A DNA stretch of 64,000 nucleotides from Rhodococcus sp. OK302 (GCF_002245895.1 NZ_NPJZ01000001.1:4891501-4955500); one strand, 5' to 3'. Counted from the first letter of the stretch, positions 1-8,431 are shown. Notes: a model not told the origin generated them from the letters alone. A program made the numbers and translations.

Positions 1-2
1 TG

Positions 3-134
3 GGCCGCCGCGAAAACACCTCGCTCGCAACCCTCGCAGCACGCACTGGATATGCCGACCAGGCCCACCTCTCCCGCGATGTCCAGGCGCTGGCCGGTAT
101 TACCCCGACACGACTCCTTCGCGATCATGGCTAG
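3..134 (+). CDS. AraC-family transcriptional regulator, C-terminal end (partial)
   Basis: Only the last 43 codons are present; the frame is open from the left edge to a TAG at 132-134. The tail carries the second helix-turn-helix of AraC/XylS regulators: the stretch GYADQAHLSRDVQALAG followed by ITPTRLLRD is the family's usual recognition helix and closing segment. The sensor domain lies outside the window, so the effector cannot be named. It converges on the monooxygenase gene to its right, with six bases between the two stop codons and no hairpin terminator visible. Confidence 0.85.
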   Translation, partial: GRRENTSLATLAARTGYADQAHLSRDVQALAGITPTRLLRDHG

Positions 135-140
135 CGGAGC

Positions 141-1250
141 TCAGTCCAGCTCGTCGAACCGTGGAATCAGATACTCGGACACCCATTTTGCCTCTTCGAT
201 GAGTGGCCAACCAGCGAGAATCAATGCCGTGAGACCGGTTCGTGCGCGAAGCGTTCGTACCGAATCGGTGATCGAGTCCGGATCACCAACGTAGTAGACC
301 GCCGAAGAACCGGTTCCGAAAATGTCGAGAGGTGACCACGCCGTGATTCCGGCGTAGAGCCCGTCACCGACATACAGGTCTTCGGGTTCCGGCAGCTTCC
401 CGGCTGCGATGGTGTCGACCCAACCCTGACGCTGCGCGTCGCGAGCTGTGAACGTCTTCAGATCCTGCTCTCCTTGCGTGCGTCGACGCACCGCGTTGTC
501 GAGAACGTGTGTGATCTGGTCGATACCGGTCTTCTCGAACAGCGAACGGAACCGTTCGAGCGCTTCCGCTTTCGTGGGCCGAACGATGACACCGGTGAGC
601 GCACCGAAGTCCGTGAATTCTCGTCCTGCGTTTTCGGCAGCACCGCGCGCCGCAGTAAATTTATCCTCGATGAACGATGTCTCGCGGAGCATCGCAAGAT
701 AGGTGTCGAGCACCTTGCCTGAATTGGCCAGTCCTGCGGGCGAATCACCGGTTCCCCACAGTGGAACCCGGTGACCGACTGGTGCATCGATCCGCAGCGG
801 CGTGTTCGGGAAGTTCGACTCGGTACCCTCGGCGTAAATGCGGCGGAAGTCAGCCCAGTACTGCTCGCCTAATTCGTATCGCCGATCATGCTCGACGTTC
901 ATGTCGTACTTCGTGAGGATGTTCTCGCGTCCGTTGACCGAGTTGATCATCAAGCGTCCGCCACTGAAAGCGTCGAAGGTGAGCGCCTTTTCGGCAAGCA
1001 ATCGCGCCGGTGTCATGTTCGCGTAGACAGCCACCAGGAACTTCATTCGCGTTGTATGCGCGGCGGCCCAGGTCGCCGAGATGAAGGGGTCGTTGGGCCA
1101 GGTGGCAACCAGCGCGCCTTCGAATCCGCCGTCGTCGATCGTTTTCGCCAACTCGATTTGCCTCGCCCCGTCCACCGGGTAAAGACCATTCGGGGTCCAC
1201 GGGTAGTCGCCGTCGGCTTGCGTGAGGTACCAGAAAGTCTTGACACTCAT
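141..1250 (-). CDS. LLM-class flavin-dependent monooxygenase, SsuD/alkanesulfonate type
   Basis: 369 aa, a normal length for the luciferase-like (TIM-barrel, FMNH2-dependent) family. The N-terminal pattern FWYLTQADGDYPW, a central GGRLMINSVNGRE segment and VPLWGTGDSPAG are typical of SsuD-type enzymes, which release sulfite from organosulfonates using reduced flavin from a partner reductase. Its ATG overlaps the stop of the upstream thiM gene by one base (TGATG), so the two are translationally coupled as the last genes of a leftward operon with a sulfurtransferase. The substrate is unknown; the sulfur-handling neighbours favour a sulfonate or thiazole-like compound. No flavin reductase gene is adjacent. 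Confidence 0.85.
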   Translation of the reverse strand: MSVKTFWYLTQADGDYPWTPNGLYPVDGARQIELAKTIDDGGFEGALVATWPNDPFISATWAAAHTTRMKFLVAVYANMTPARLLAEKALTFDAFSGGRLMINSVNGRENILTKYDMNVEHDRRYELGEQYWADFRRIYAEGTESNFPNTPLRIDAPVGHRVPLWGTGDSPAGLANSGKVLDTYLAMLRETSFIEDKFTAARGAAENAGREFTDFGALTGVIVRPTKAEALERFRSLFEKTGIDQITHVLDNAVRRRTQGEQDLKTFTARDAQRQGWVDTIAAGKLPEPEDLYVGDGLYAGITAWSPLDIFGTGSSAVYYVGDPDSITDSVRTLRARTGLTALILAGWPLIEEAKWVSEYLIPRFDELD

Positions 1251-2095
1251 CAGTTTTGCGCTCCAATCGGCAATTCGAAGGATTCGACGCGTGCATGCGT
1301 CCGGATGCTATCGGCGTCGACGGTATAGAGAGCGTCGAGGTAAGCGACGGCAAACGATCCCGGACCGGTCGAGTTCTTTTCGGCGATTTCGGATGCGACC
1401 GCAACGTGAGTGTGCGCAGCAACGAGGCCTTCGAGTGCCGTTGGTGTCACTGCCAGATAAGCGGCAACAAGCCCACCCAATGAGCAACCCGTGCTCGTCA
1501 CGCGAGGAAGCAGTGCGCTACCACCTGACACACGCACACCACTCACGATTCCTTCGCTGTCGCGGCCCACGATGTAATCGACAGGCCCCGAGGCAGATAC
1601 GGCGTCGGAATGGTTCAACAGAGCGATAGCCGCAGGAACAGCGTCGACGGAATCCGATGCGCTGTCGACACCACGCGTATCACCGCCGAGACCTGCGAGC
1701 GCAATGATCTCCGACGCATTGCCTCGAATTGCAGTTGAGCGGAATCGAAGCAGGTCCACGGCAATCTCACTGCGCCAAGGTAATCCGCCGACCCCGACCG
1801 GGTCGAGAACCCAGGGAGTGTCGGACTTCTGCGCGGCCTCCGCAGCTACTCGGAATGCAGCGGCGGTCGCGTCGTCGGGGGTCCCGAGATTGACGAGCAC
1901 TCCCCCAGCGACGGCTGCAAAACCTGCGGCTTCGTGCACGTTGTCGATATGCGCGTTGCTCGCGCCGGCGGCAAGCAGGACGTTGGTAAGAAAATTGGCC
2001 GAGACGATGTTGGTGAGCGATTGAACAAGCGGCACCTGCTCACGCAGTGCGTCGAGAGCAGTGGCAACGGAATCGGCAGTAATGGTGTGGGACAT
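1250..2095 (-). CDS. thiM: Hydroxyethylthiazole kinase
   Basis: 281 aa from the ATG at 2095; longer in-frame readings upstream are low-complexity arginine-rich and run into the preceding gene. ThiM phosphorylates 4-methyl-5-(2-hydroxyethyl)thiazole with ATP, the thiazole salvage step of thiamine synthesis. Seen in the protein: the N-terminal QSLTNIVSANFLTNVLLAAG segment, RGNASEI at residues 124-130, and the nucleotide-site loop TSTGC at 200-204. The gene lies 41 bases after the sulfurtransferase and overlaps the monooxygenase start. No TPP riboswitch is visible upstream, so control is more likely through the operon promoter. Placing ThiM with a rhodanese and a sulfonate-type monooxygenase is unusual for a plain thiamine salvage gene. 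Confidence 0.9.
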   Translation of the reverse strand: MSHTITADSVATALDALREQVPLVQSLTNIVSANFLTNVLLAAGASNAHIDNVHEAAGFAAVAGGVLVNLGTPDDATAAAFRVAAEAAQKSDTPWVLDPVGVGGLPWRSEIAVDLLRFRSTAIRGNASEIIALAGLGGDTRGVDSASDSVDAVPAAIALLNHSDAVSASGPVDYIVGRDSEGIVSGVRVSGGSALLPRVTSTGCSLGGLVAAYLAVTPTALEGLVAAHTHVAVASEIAEKNSTGPGSFAVAYLDALYTVDADSIRTHARVESFELPIGAQN

Positions 2096-2136
2096 GAGTT
2101 TTCCTTCAGGCAATAAGTCTGTACAGGGCCGGTCAA

Positions 2137-3048
2137 TCACGACCCGTGACATCGATCGCCTTCGCCGGGCGCATTTCCGGTAACCATCGGCAATGTCGGA
2201 TTGGCAGTCCATTCCTCGAGGGAACCGTCGTAGATCTTGATGTCGCCGTACCCGCTCATTACCAGCCCGAGCCCGGCAAGGCACGCGGAAACACCTCCGC
2301 CGCAGTAGATCACGACAGGTTCGGACTGCCCCCGTAGAACCGATCCGGCAGAGGCTGAGACCTCGGCGATCGGGAGCATCCGCCCATCGTCGTCGAGCAG
2401 GCTCTTCGCCGAAAGATTCACACTCGCCGGAATATGCCCGCGGCGTGAGTATCTCGTCTTTTCAGTACCCTCATACTGCTCGGGAGACAGGGCGCATACA
2501 AGGGTTCCCGGTTGGGATCCGGCTGACACCGCCACTACCAGATCTTGATCAACCCAGAGGCCGAGGTCGACGACACTCCAAGATACGTCTGCACGCGCAG
2601 GCGCTGCTTCCCCGCCGGATGCAACAGGCAATCCGATCCGAGTCCACTCGGCGAGGCCGCCGTCGAGAACTCGCGCATCGATGCCCGCATTGCGGAGCAC
2701 CCACCAGAATCGGGAGGCCCACGTCATGGAGCCCTGGTCGTAGATCACGATCGTCGAATCAGGCTGGACTCCGAGTGCGGCGAGGTCGTCCGACAACTGA
2801 TCGGCACTGGGTCGCGTGAAGTGCAACGATGCGTCGCGATCGGAGAACGTGGTCATGAGGTCGACGTGACGGGCACCCGGGATATGACCCTCGACCCAAC
2901 CCGCGTATCCCGATTCCGGTCGATAGTCGCCGTCGAACCGCGCCGGCGGAAAATGCACGCTCGCGTCGAGCACAACCACGTCATCCGCGTTCACAAGCGC
3001 TTCGAGCGCCACCGCGCCGATCAACGGTGAGTCCAATTCACTCGTCAC
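2137..3048 (-). CDS. Sulfurtransferase with two rhodanese domains (thiosulfate/3-mercaptopyruvate type)
   Basis: 303 aa with two rhodanese domains. The first (about 15-140) is the inactive type, containing GHIPGARHVD and IVIYDQGSMTWASRFWWVL. The second (about 165-295) has the active-site loop CGGGVSA with the catalytic cysteine at 249. Enzymes of this family move sulfane sulfur from thiosulfate or 3-mercaptopyruvate to cyanide or thiols. The loop is closer to mercaptopyruvate sulfurtransferases (CGxGVxA) than to classical rhodaneses, but substrate choice cannot be read with certainty. It is the first gene of the leftward operon with thiM and the monooxygenase. Confidence 0.88.
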   Translation of the reverse strand: MTSELDSPLIGAVALEALVNADDVVVLDASVHFPPARFDGDYRPESGYAGWVEGHIPGARHVDLMTTFSDRDASLHFTRPSADQLSDDLAALGVQPDSTIVIYDQGSMTWASRFWWVLRNAGIDARVLDGGLAEWTRIGLPVASGGEAAPARADVSWSVVDLGLWVDQDLVVAVSAGSQPGTLVCALSPEQYEGTEKTRYSRRGHIPASVNLSAKSLLDDDGRMLPIAEVSASAGSVLRGQSEPVVIYCGGGVSACLAGLGLVMSGYGDIKIYDGSLEEWTANPTLPMVTGNAPGEGDRCHGS

Positions 3049-3090
3049 GAAGCACCCTTCCTTTCGAAATCGACACCGACGAACCTAAGT

Positions 3091-3116
3091 GAGTACTAGC
3101 GTATACGCAAGTACTC
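3091..3116. promoter_or_regulatory. 26-bp palindrome, candidate GntR operator
   Basis: The sequence reads agtact-a-gcgtatacgc-a-agtact with one further g/c pair outside. It is self-complementary except for one a/a pair at 3098/3109. It lies between the divergent sulfurtransferase and GntR starts, where an autoregulatory operator controlling both would sit. The assignment to GntR is an inference from position and symmetry. Confidence 0.6.
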
Positions 3117-3174
3117 GCACGCTCACAGTGGCATAATCAAACCCGCTTCATTTACCGAGACGGAACGAGGACGC

Positions 3175-3861
3175 ATGAGCGCCGAGGAAACTACGAGCAC
3201 CACACACCTGCTGGTGCCGGAAGCAGCGCTGGGTCGCTCGGACCAAACCTCACGGCAGTACCTCCGACTGCGTGCGGACATCTTGGACGGCAAATTCACG
3301 CAAGGCGCCCCCCTGCATGAAACACAGTTGTGCGAATCGTATGGAGCCTCTCGTACCCCGATTCGCGAAGCACTGAATTGGCTTGCACACGACGGACTTC
3401 TCGAGCGGGCTGCGCGCGGATTCCGCGTCCGCTCCGGAACTCCCGAAGACGTCATCGAAATCTACGCAGCTCGGGTCGCCTTGGAATCAGAAGCTGCCGG
3501 TGCAGCCGCACTGCGGCACAGCGACTTAGATCTCGCGCGGCTGGTACAGCTCCACAGCTTTTGTTGCACTGCCACTGAGGGAACGGAAGTCAGATCAGGA
3601 AACTTCAAGTTCCACGAAGCCCTCTGGCAAGCCGCTCACAATTCCACAATCATGTCGCTACTCATCCGCTTGACCACACAACTTCGGATCTACGACAGCG
3701 GACCACCCTCGAACTATGGCGAGCCCGACCTACTCAACGCAGAACATCAGCAGATTCTGGATGCGATTCGAGCCCGCGACGAACGGACAGCGCGCGAATG
3801 CATGCGAATACATCTCGAACGCAGCCGCGATCAACGGATCAAGATGTTCGCAGGCCACTGA
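3175..3861 (+). CDS. GntR-family transcriptional regulator (FadR/FCD subfamily)
   Basis: 228 aa. The N-terminal winged helix-turn-helix is clear: YLRLRADILDGKFTQGAPL, then LCESYGASRTPIREALNWL and LLERAARGFRV. The C-terminal helical ligand-binding domain (about 95-220) has the FCD pattern, with acidic and histidine positions in EIYAARVALESEAA, FHEALWQAAHN and EHQQILDAIRARD that in relatives bind a metal and an organic acid. It is divergent from the sulfurtransferase-thiM-monooxygenase operon, and the shared intergenic space holds a strong palindrome, so it probably controls that operon and itself. The effector is unknown. Confidence 0.9.
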   Translation: MSAEETTSTTHLLVPEAALGRSDQTSRQYLRLRADILDGKFTQGAPLHETQLCESYGASRTPIREALNWLAHDGLLERAARGFRVRSGTPEDVIEIYAARVALESEAAGAAALRHSDLDLARLVQLHSFCCTATEGTEVRSGNFKFHEALWQAAHNSTIMSLLIRLTTQLRIYDSGPPSNYGEPDLLNAEHQQILDAIRARDERTARECMRIHLERSRDQRIKMFAGH

Positions 3862-3876
3862 CTGCACCGAAGACAC

Positions 3877-3915
3877 ACAACCGCACGGCCTCACCTAAGG
3901 ACGTGCGGTTGTTTT
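3877..3915 (+). terminator. Rho-independent terminator after the GntR gene
   Basis: A perfect 10-bp stem (acaaccgcac with gtgcggttgt) and a 16-base loop, followed by tttta, 16 bases after the GntR stop codon. Confidence 0.8.
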
Positions 3916-3959
3916 ATGTCATCTGCACCACAACGTAGGGTAGTCAAACCTAACTAAAC

Positions 3960-3978
3960 CTATGCTAGCCTAACTAGA
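3960..3978. promoter_or_regulatory. IdeR/DtxR-type iron box (candidate)
   Basis: ctatgctagcctaactaga matches most of the 19-bp consensus TWAGGTWAGSCTWACCTWA, with a good right half. A second overlapping cctaac-rich half-site lies just upstream (3947-3957). It sits about 100 bases before the start of the siderophore-type binding protein, where iron repression of the importer would be expected. Confidence 0.55.
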
Positions 3979-4077
3979 TCAAGGAATTCATTTCACTTTT
4001 GGATAACCGTCACTGTGACAAGACTTTTCGGAGAACACATGTGTCCGCTTCAGCACCCGTCCACTCTGGGAGGCGCC

Positions 4078-5202
4078 ATGACGCGCCGCCAACTGATTCG
4101 ATCAATGGGCGTTGCCGCCGCTGCACTAGGAGCCTTAGGGATCACGGCTTGCTCGAGTCGCACGCCTGTCGGCGAAGCCTCGACGACCGAAAACGCGGCA
4201 GAAGAATTTACCGTCGTCGATCAATACCAGAACACGATCATCTTCGACACTCCCGTAGGACGTATCGCCTCGGCTATCATTCCAGTCCCGTCCATGATCG
4301 CCGGTTCTGATCAGTCGATCTCACGGAATGTCGGCGTCAACTCCAGTGCGATTTCCCTCGCCAAAAACGGCATGCTGGCCACGATGTTCCCGGAATTCCT
4401 CAACACCCCAGTAGTTTCCGGCCCCGACTTCGTTCCCAACGTCGAACAGATCCTCTCGCTCAACCCGGATGTCGTGATCCAGTGGGGCGACAAGGGAGAC
4501 GACATCGTTGCACCACTCCGCAACGCCGGATTGAAGGTAATCCTCCTCAAGTACGGGACTCAGGAGGATCTCGAAGCATGGATCAACATCTTCGGCGATC
4601 TGCTCGACAAGAAGTCGGAAGCGCAGGAAATACTCGCCCGCATGGCTGCCGATCGAAAGACAGTCGAGTCCATCGCCGCCGCGAATGCTGCCAAAGCCCC
4701 ACGCGCGATGTACTTCTACAGCACACCCGAGACCAAGGTCTCCGCTGACAACACCTACATGGACTTCTGGATCACACTCGCCGGAGGTACGAACGTTGCC
4801 CGAGGCGCAGGAAAGGGCACCAGCGTCGCGGTGACAAAGGAGCAAATCCTGACTTGGGATCCCGAGGTCCTGGTTCTCGGAAATTTCGACGCCGCCACTC
4901 CGCAGGACATTTACGACAACCCGAACTGGGCATCACTGAGCGCGGTGAAGAACAAGCGCGTCTACAAAGCGCCGATCGGCGGGTTTTCCTGGGATCCCCC
5001 GTGCAACGAGTCGAATCTGATGTGGCTCTGGGTTGCCGAAATCTTTTACCCCGAAGCACAACTCGATCTCGATCTGCGCAACCGTATCCGAGATACGTAC
5101 ACGTCGCTGTATGCCTACGATGTCACGGACGCCGAGATCGACCGCATCCTGCATCTCGAGTCCAACAAGGTGAGCACGGGCTATGACTCGTTCAGCGCTT
5201 GA
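4078..5202 (+). CDS. Iron(III)-siderophore-type ABC transporter, substrate-binding lipoprotein
   Basis: 374 aa from the ATG at 4078, chosen because ctgggagg precedes it by a few bases and because it begins a proper signal peptide. The first residues, MTRRQLIRSMG, carry a twin-arginine motif. A hydrophobic stretch then runs into the lipobox ITAC with the lipidated cysteine at residue 25, so the protein is probably Tat-exported and membrane-anchored. The body has the two-lobe fold of BtuF/FepB proteins: FTVVDQYQNTIIFDTPVGRI near the start and NVEQILSLNPDVVIQWG in lobe one. It is the first gene of an operon with permease and ATPase. Iron boxes upstream argue for a ferric ligand, but cobalamin or haem cannot be excluded. 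Confidence 0.88.
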   Translation: MTRRQLIRSMGVAAAALGALGITACSSRTPVGEASTTENAAEEFTVVDQYQNTIIFDTPVGRIASAIIPVPSMIAGSDQSISRNVGVNSSAISLAKNGMLATMFPEFLNTPVVSGPDFVPNVEQILSLNPDVVIQWGDKGDDIVAPLRNAGLKVILLKYGTQEDLEAWINIFGDLLDKKSEAQEILARMAADRKTVESIAAANAAKAPRAMYFYSTPETKVSADNTYMDFWITLAGGTNVARGAGKGTSVAVTKEQILTWDPEVLVLGNFDAATPQDIYDNPNWASLSAVKNKRVYKAPIGGFSWDPPCNESNLMWLWVAEIFYPEAQLDLDLRNRIRDTYTSLYAYDVTDAEIDRILHLESNKVSTGYDSFSA

Positions 5203-6268
5203 GAGTCCCACCTTTGGTGAAGCAAGTGCCGCAGACGCCGGGAAACCCTCGCGGTACAAGGCTTTCACTGTTCCGCTGATCCTGACCTTCGGCATACTCG
5301 CGATCGGATTGGCAGCCCTGGCCATCGGCCGATACACCATTCCGGTCAACGAAGTCGCTCGCATCCTCATCGATCGAGTAATTCCATTGGAACAGACCTG
5401 GACCGAGGTCGAATCGCAAGTTGTTCTCGGCGTTCGTCTCCCGCGACTGCTTCTCGGCATGCTGGTCGGCGGCGGACTCGCACTGGGTGGCTCAGCGTTG
5501 CAAGCAGTGTTCCGGAATCCGTTGGTGAGCCCGCAAGTGCTCGGAGTGTCTTCAGGTGCGTCGTTCGGTGGCGTCCTCGCCCTCATGCTCGGCCTCGGGT
5601 CAGCATTCCTCGTCGGCGGAGCGTTTATATTCGGAATCGCGGCTCTGGTGATGGTCACCGCCATCGGCAAAACTCGCACGGGCAGTTCCATCCTCATGAT
5701 CGTGCTCGGCGGTGTGGTAACCAGTGCGTTCTTCTCAGCACTGGTTTCACTGATCACCTACCTTGCTGACCCGTACAGCACACTGCCGTCAATTGTCTTC
5801 TGGCTCATGGGTTCCCTGGCAACCGCCGATATGGGCAAAGTTGCGATCGCGGCGGTTCCCATTCTCCTCGGCAGCGCCGTCATACTCGGCCTGCGGTGGC
5901 GGGTGAACATCCTCTCGCTCGGGGACGACGACGCAGCATCACTCGGAATCAAGCCTCACCGCCTGCGTATGCTGCTTCTCGTTATGGTGGCGTTCATGAC
6001 GGCCGGTGCAGTCGCAGTGTCTGGCGTGATCGGTTGGGTCGGATTAGTGGTTCCACACCTGGCCCGGTTGTGGGTCGGTCCCGATCACCGAATCTCGATG
6101 CCTACGACGTTCGTTCTCGGCGCGGCCTACCTCACTGTGATCGACACTCTCTCGCGCACGATCAGCCCCGGCGAGATTCCATTAGGAATCCTCACGGCAA
6201 TCATCGGCGCCCCAGTCTTCGTGGTTCTCCTTCGCAAGTCGAGCAGACAGGCGTTCATCAATGCTTGA
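5183..6268 (+). CDS. FecCD-family ABC transporter permease
   Basis: 361 aa integral membrane protein with about nine to ten hydrophobic segments. It has the family signature VVLGVRLPRLLLGMLVGGGL followed by LALGGSALQAVFRNPLVSPQVLGVSSGASFG, and the ATPase-contact region GLVVPHLARLWVG. It forms the membrane channel that takes the ligand from the binding lipoprotein. The start overlaps the previous gene by 20 bases and the end overlaps the ATPase by 8, so all three are one transcript. Only one permease is present, so it would act as a homodimer. Confidence 0.92.
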   Translation: MTRSALESPTFGEASAADAGKPSRYKAFTVPLILTFGILAIGLAALAIGRYTIPVNEVARILIDRVIPLEQTWTEVESQVVLGVRLPRLLLGMLVGGGLALGGSALQAVFRNPLVSPQVLGVSSGASFGGVLALMLGLGSAFLVGGAFIFGIAALVMVTAIGKTRTGSSILMIVLGGVVTSAFFSALVSLITYLADPYSTLPSIVFWLMGSLATADMGKVAIAAVPILLGSAVILGLRWRVNILSLGDDDAASLGIKPHRLRMLLLVMVAFMTAGAVAVSGVIGWVGLVVPHLARLWVGPDHRISMPTTFVLGAAYLTVIDTLSRTISPGEIPLGILTAIIGAPVFVVLLRKSSRQAFINA

Positions 6269-7052
6269 GCTAGTAGACCTCGGATTTCGCTATCCCGGAC
6301 GCGACTGGGTATTTCGACACACCAACCTCGCCATTGCGTCAGGTTCGATCACCTCGATCCTCGGCCCCAACGGCAAGGGAAAAACCACCCTGCTTCGGTG
6401 CATCGCGGGGCTCAGCACCCCCGAAGAAGGTCGGGTCATCCGCGATCCGAACTTCGGCTACGTCCCACAGGCGACTACGTCAAGTTTTGCGTACTCGGTG
6501 TTCGACATGGTGCTGATGGGCCGGGCAAAGAAGGTCTCGACATTCGGAACCCCCAGCAAAGCCGATGTCGCACAAACTCGTAGCGTTCTGGAACGAGTGG
6601 GTATCGACCATCTTACGACGTCGAATTTCACCGAACTATCCGGTGGGCAACGACAATTGGTCCTGATCGCCCGTGCGCTGAACACCGACTGCACCTTCAT
6701 GATTCTCGACGAACCAGTCTCCTCACTCGACCTGCGAAACCAAGCGCACGTCCTCCAACTTCTGCGTGAACTTGCTACAGAAGGCATGGGAATCCTGCTG
6801 ACCACACATCATCCCGATCACGCGCTGCACCTCGGCGGAGACGCAGTCGTCATGTACAGCCCCGAGGAGATCGTGGTCGGCGGCGTGGAAGCCCTCGTGA
6901 CGGGCGAAACCCTCTCCCGCCTCTACGGTATCGACGTCGCAACCGAAACCGTCCTCGATCGTGGTAGTCCGCGAACCGTGGTCTACACCCGCTATGACAA
7001 TTTCGCGGTGGCCGACAACGACCTCCGTCTCAAAGAAAGCTCGCTCTCATGA
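6261..7052 (+). CDS. ABC transporter ATP-binding protein (iron-siderophore type)
   Basis: 263 aa. Walker A is GPNGKGKT at residues 35-42, the ABC signature LSGGQ follows in FTELSGGQRQLVLIARAL, Walker B is FMILDEP, and a switch histidine follows in LLTTHHPDH. It energises import through the FecCD permease. It overlaps the permease start and, by four bases (ATGA), the next gene, so the two unknown proteins downstream are made from the same message and probably serve the same uptake process. Confidence 0.93.
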   Translation: MLELVDLGFRYPGRDWVFRHTNLAIASGSITSILGPNGKGKTTLLRCIAGLSTPEEGRVIRDPNFGYVPQATTSSFAYSVFDMVLMGRAKKVSTFGTPSKADVAQTRSVLERVGIDHLTTSNFTELSGGQRQLVLIARALNTDCTFMILDEPVSSLDLRNQAHVLQLLRELATEGMGILLTTHHPDHALHLGGDAVVMYSPEEIVVGGVEALVTGETLSRLYGIDVATETVLDRGSPRTVVYTRYDNFAVADNDLRLKESSLS

Positions 7053-7690
7053 CTGCCGAAAGTGGCACAGCCACAAAAACAATCACCCGAGTTCTGCACT
7101 TGGTAATGGGTTCCAACACCGGCATGTCCGGTGACACCTCCAATACCGCACTGGTGCGCAATGTCGATCTCTACGAACTCGATACGATCGATCTGAGCGC
7201 CGTCTCGGGACTCATCATCAACGGAAACTGCGATCAGATCTACCTGGAGCGTCACAGAGACGTTCTCACCGACTTCGTCACTGCCGGTGGTCGTATCGCC
7301 GTGATGGGCCATCCCCTCACAGACTTCCTTCCCAAGCTTGGACAATGGCGCAAACTCCAGTACTCAGGCCCAAAGGATCTTGCCATCTCAGCCGGCAGCC
7401 CTCACCCTGTGTGGGCAGGCGTCGATCCCGCTGATCTCAGTTTCCGCAAGGAAGTGTCGGGATTCTACGGGCGCGGCTACAGCCAGAAGTTGCCGGACAA
7501 CGCCATCGTCACCAATTACATTGGTCGTCATGGCCTTCCGGTCGACTACGTCTATCCGCTAGGTGCCGGCGAGGTACTGGTTCACGGCGGAATCGACCTT
7601 GCGGTGTTCCAGGCTGATCCCAACACGTCCTCGCGTGTCTTTCCGCAACTCCTGAACTGGCTCGGCCAGCTCGACCGAACGGATATCTGA
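7049..7690 (+). CDS. Unassigned protein with class I glutamine amidotransferase/ThuA-like fold
   Basis: 213 aa; function not recognised. The central pattern DLSAVSGLIINGNCDQIYLERHR then VLTDFVTAGGRIAVMGH looks like the flavodoxin-like strand-helix layout of GATase1/ThuA proteins, in which a residue list is followed by a glycine-rich strand. No catalytic Cys-His-Glu triad is seen; the only cysteine is in the NGNCDQ segment. It overlaps the ATPase stop by ATGA and its own stop touches the start of the next gene, so it is translated with the importer. The gene behind it has the same layout, suggesting a pair that acts together. A role in handling the imported ligand, such as iron release or siderophore turnover, is inference from position only. 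Confidence 0.7.
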   Translation: MTAESGTATKTITRVLHLVMGSNTGMSGDTSNTALVRNVDLYELDTIDLSAVSGLIINGNCDQIYLERHRDVLTDFVTAGGRIAVMGHPLTDFLPKLGQWRKLQYSGPKDLAISAGSPHPVWAGVDPADLSFRKEVSGFYGRGYSQKLPDNAIVTNYIGRHGLPVDYVYPLGAGEVLVHGGIDLAVFQADPNTSSRVFPQLLNWLGQLDRTDI

Positions 7691-8364
7691 TGTCTACCCT
7701 CGAAGCCTTCAACCGCACGGATCGCGCTCCCCTCTCCACACGCAACCTTTCGATCGTGCACGGTGGATCGCACTTCCACTTGCAGACCGTCAAAGATCCG
7801 GCCGTCGTCGCCCACCAGCCGGACTTCCACTATCTCGCTGACCTGCAGCCCGGTGATCTCGACGGAGTCAAGACTCTGATTCTCGCGGATCGTCTGCATC
7901 CGGAACTGCTCCGCAAGCATGCTGCCGAATTCCTCGCTGTCGCCGAACGCGGCGGAACCCTGGTGGTTCTGGGTGAGAATGCCGCGCACACCTGGCTTCC
8001 CGGTGTGACGTGGAGCCCGCGCCCGACCAACTTCTGGTGGTGGCGAACCGGCGAAGATCCGATGATTCGCACTCGCAGTCACGATCACGAATCATGGAAC
8101 TACCTGACCACGAAGTCCGTGATCTGGCACCACCACGGCCTGCTCCATACCGATGCAGACGTTGTCCCACTTCTGGTCTCGGAGGAACCCGACTCAGATG
8201 GAAACTCTCATGACGCCGGAATGATGCTCTTCGAGGACACCACGTCGACGGCCGGCCGGATCATCGCCACCACCTTGGATCCGACGTACCACCACGGCAA
8301 CAACTTCATGCCGGGTTCGACCCGTTTCCTCTACGCTCTCCTGCGTTGGGTCGATCACACTTAG
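7690..8364 (+). CDS. Histidine- and tryptophan-rich protein with GATase/ThuA-like fold
   Basis: 224 aa; function not recognised. DLDGVKTLILADRLHPELL then FLAVAERGGTLVVLGENAAH gives the same fold pattern as the gene before it. The protein has 18 histidines and 7 tryptophans, clustered in HGGSHFHLQ, FWWW, SHDHESWN, WHHHGLLH and TYHHGNN, well beyond normal composition and suggestive of a metal or haem/siderophore site. It starts one base inside the stop of the preceding gene and is the last gene of the importer operon, ending at a strong hairpin. No signal peptide is seen, so it should be cytoplasmic. A degraded relative lies 0.9 kb away on the other strand. Confidence 0.7.
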   Translation: MSTLEAFNRTDRAPLSTRNLSIVHGGSHFHLQTVKDPAVVAHQPDFHYLADLQPGDLDGVKTLILADRLHPELLRKHAAEFLAVAERGGTLVVLGENAAHTWLPGVTWSPRPTNFWWWRTGEDPMIRTRSHDHESWNYLTTKSVIWHHHGLLHTDADVVPLLVSEEPDSDGNSHDAGMMLFEDTTSTAGRIIATTLDPTYHHGNNFMPGSTRFLYALLRWVDHT

Positions 8365-8376
8365 CCCGGTCGCACA

Positions 8377-8418
8377 AAATACGGTGCCCGTATCGCTTTC
8401 GATACGGGCACCGTATTT
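8377..8418. terminator. Strong bidirectional hairpin terminator
   Basis: A perfect 19-bp stem (aaatacggtgcccgtatcg and its complement) around a cttt loop, with an A-tract on one side and a T-tract on the other. It closes the rightward importer operon and would also stop leftward transcription of the decayed cluster. Confidence 0.85.
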
Positions 8419-8431
8419 AGTTCTCGACGTG

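Noticed and set aside
2096-2136. TPP riboswitch expected before thiM
   Set aside because: The gap is only 41 bases, and the operon leader upstream of the sulfurtransferase also lacks the THI-box core elements.
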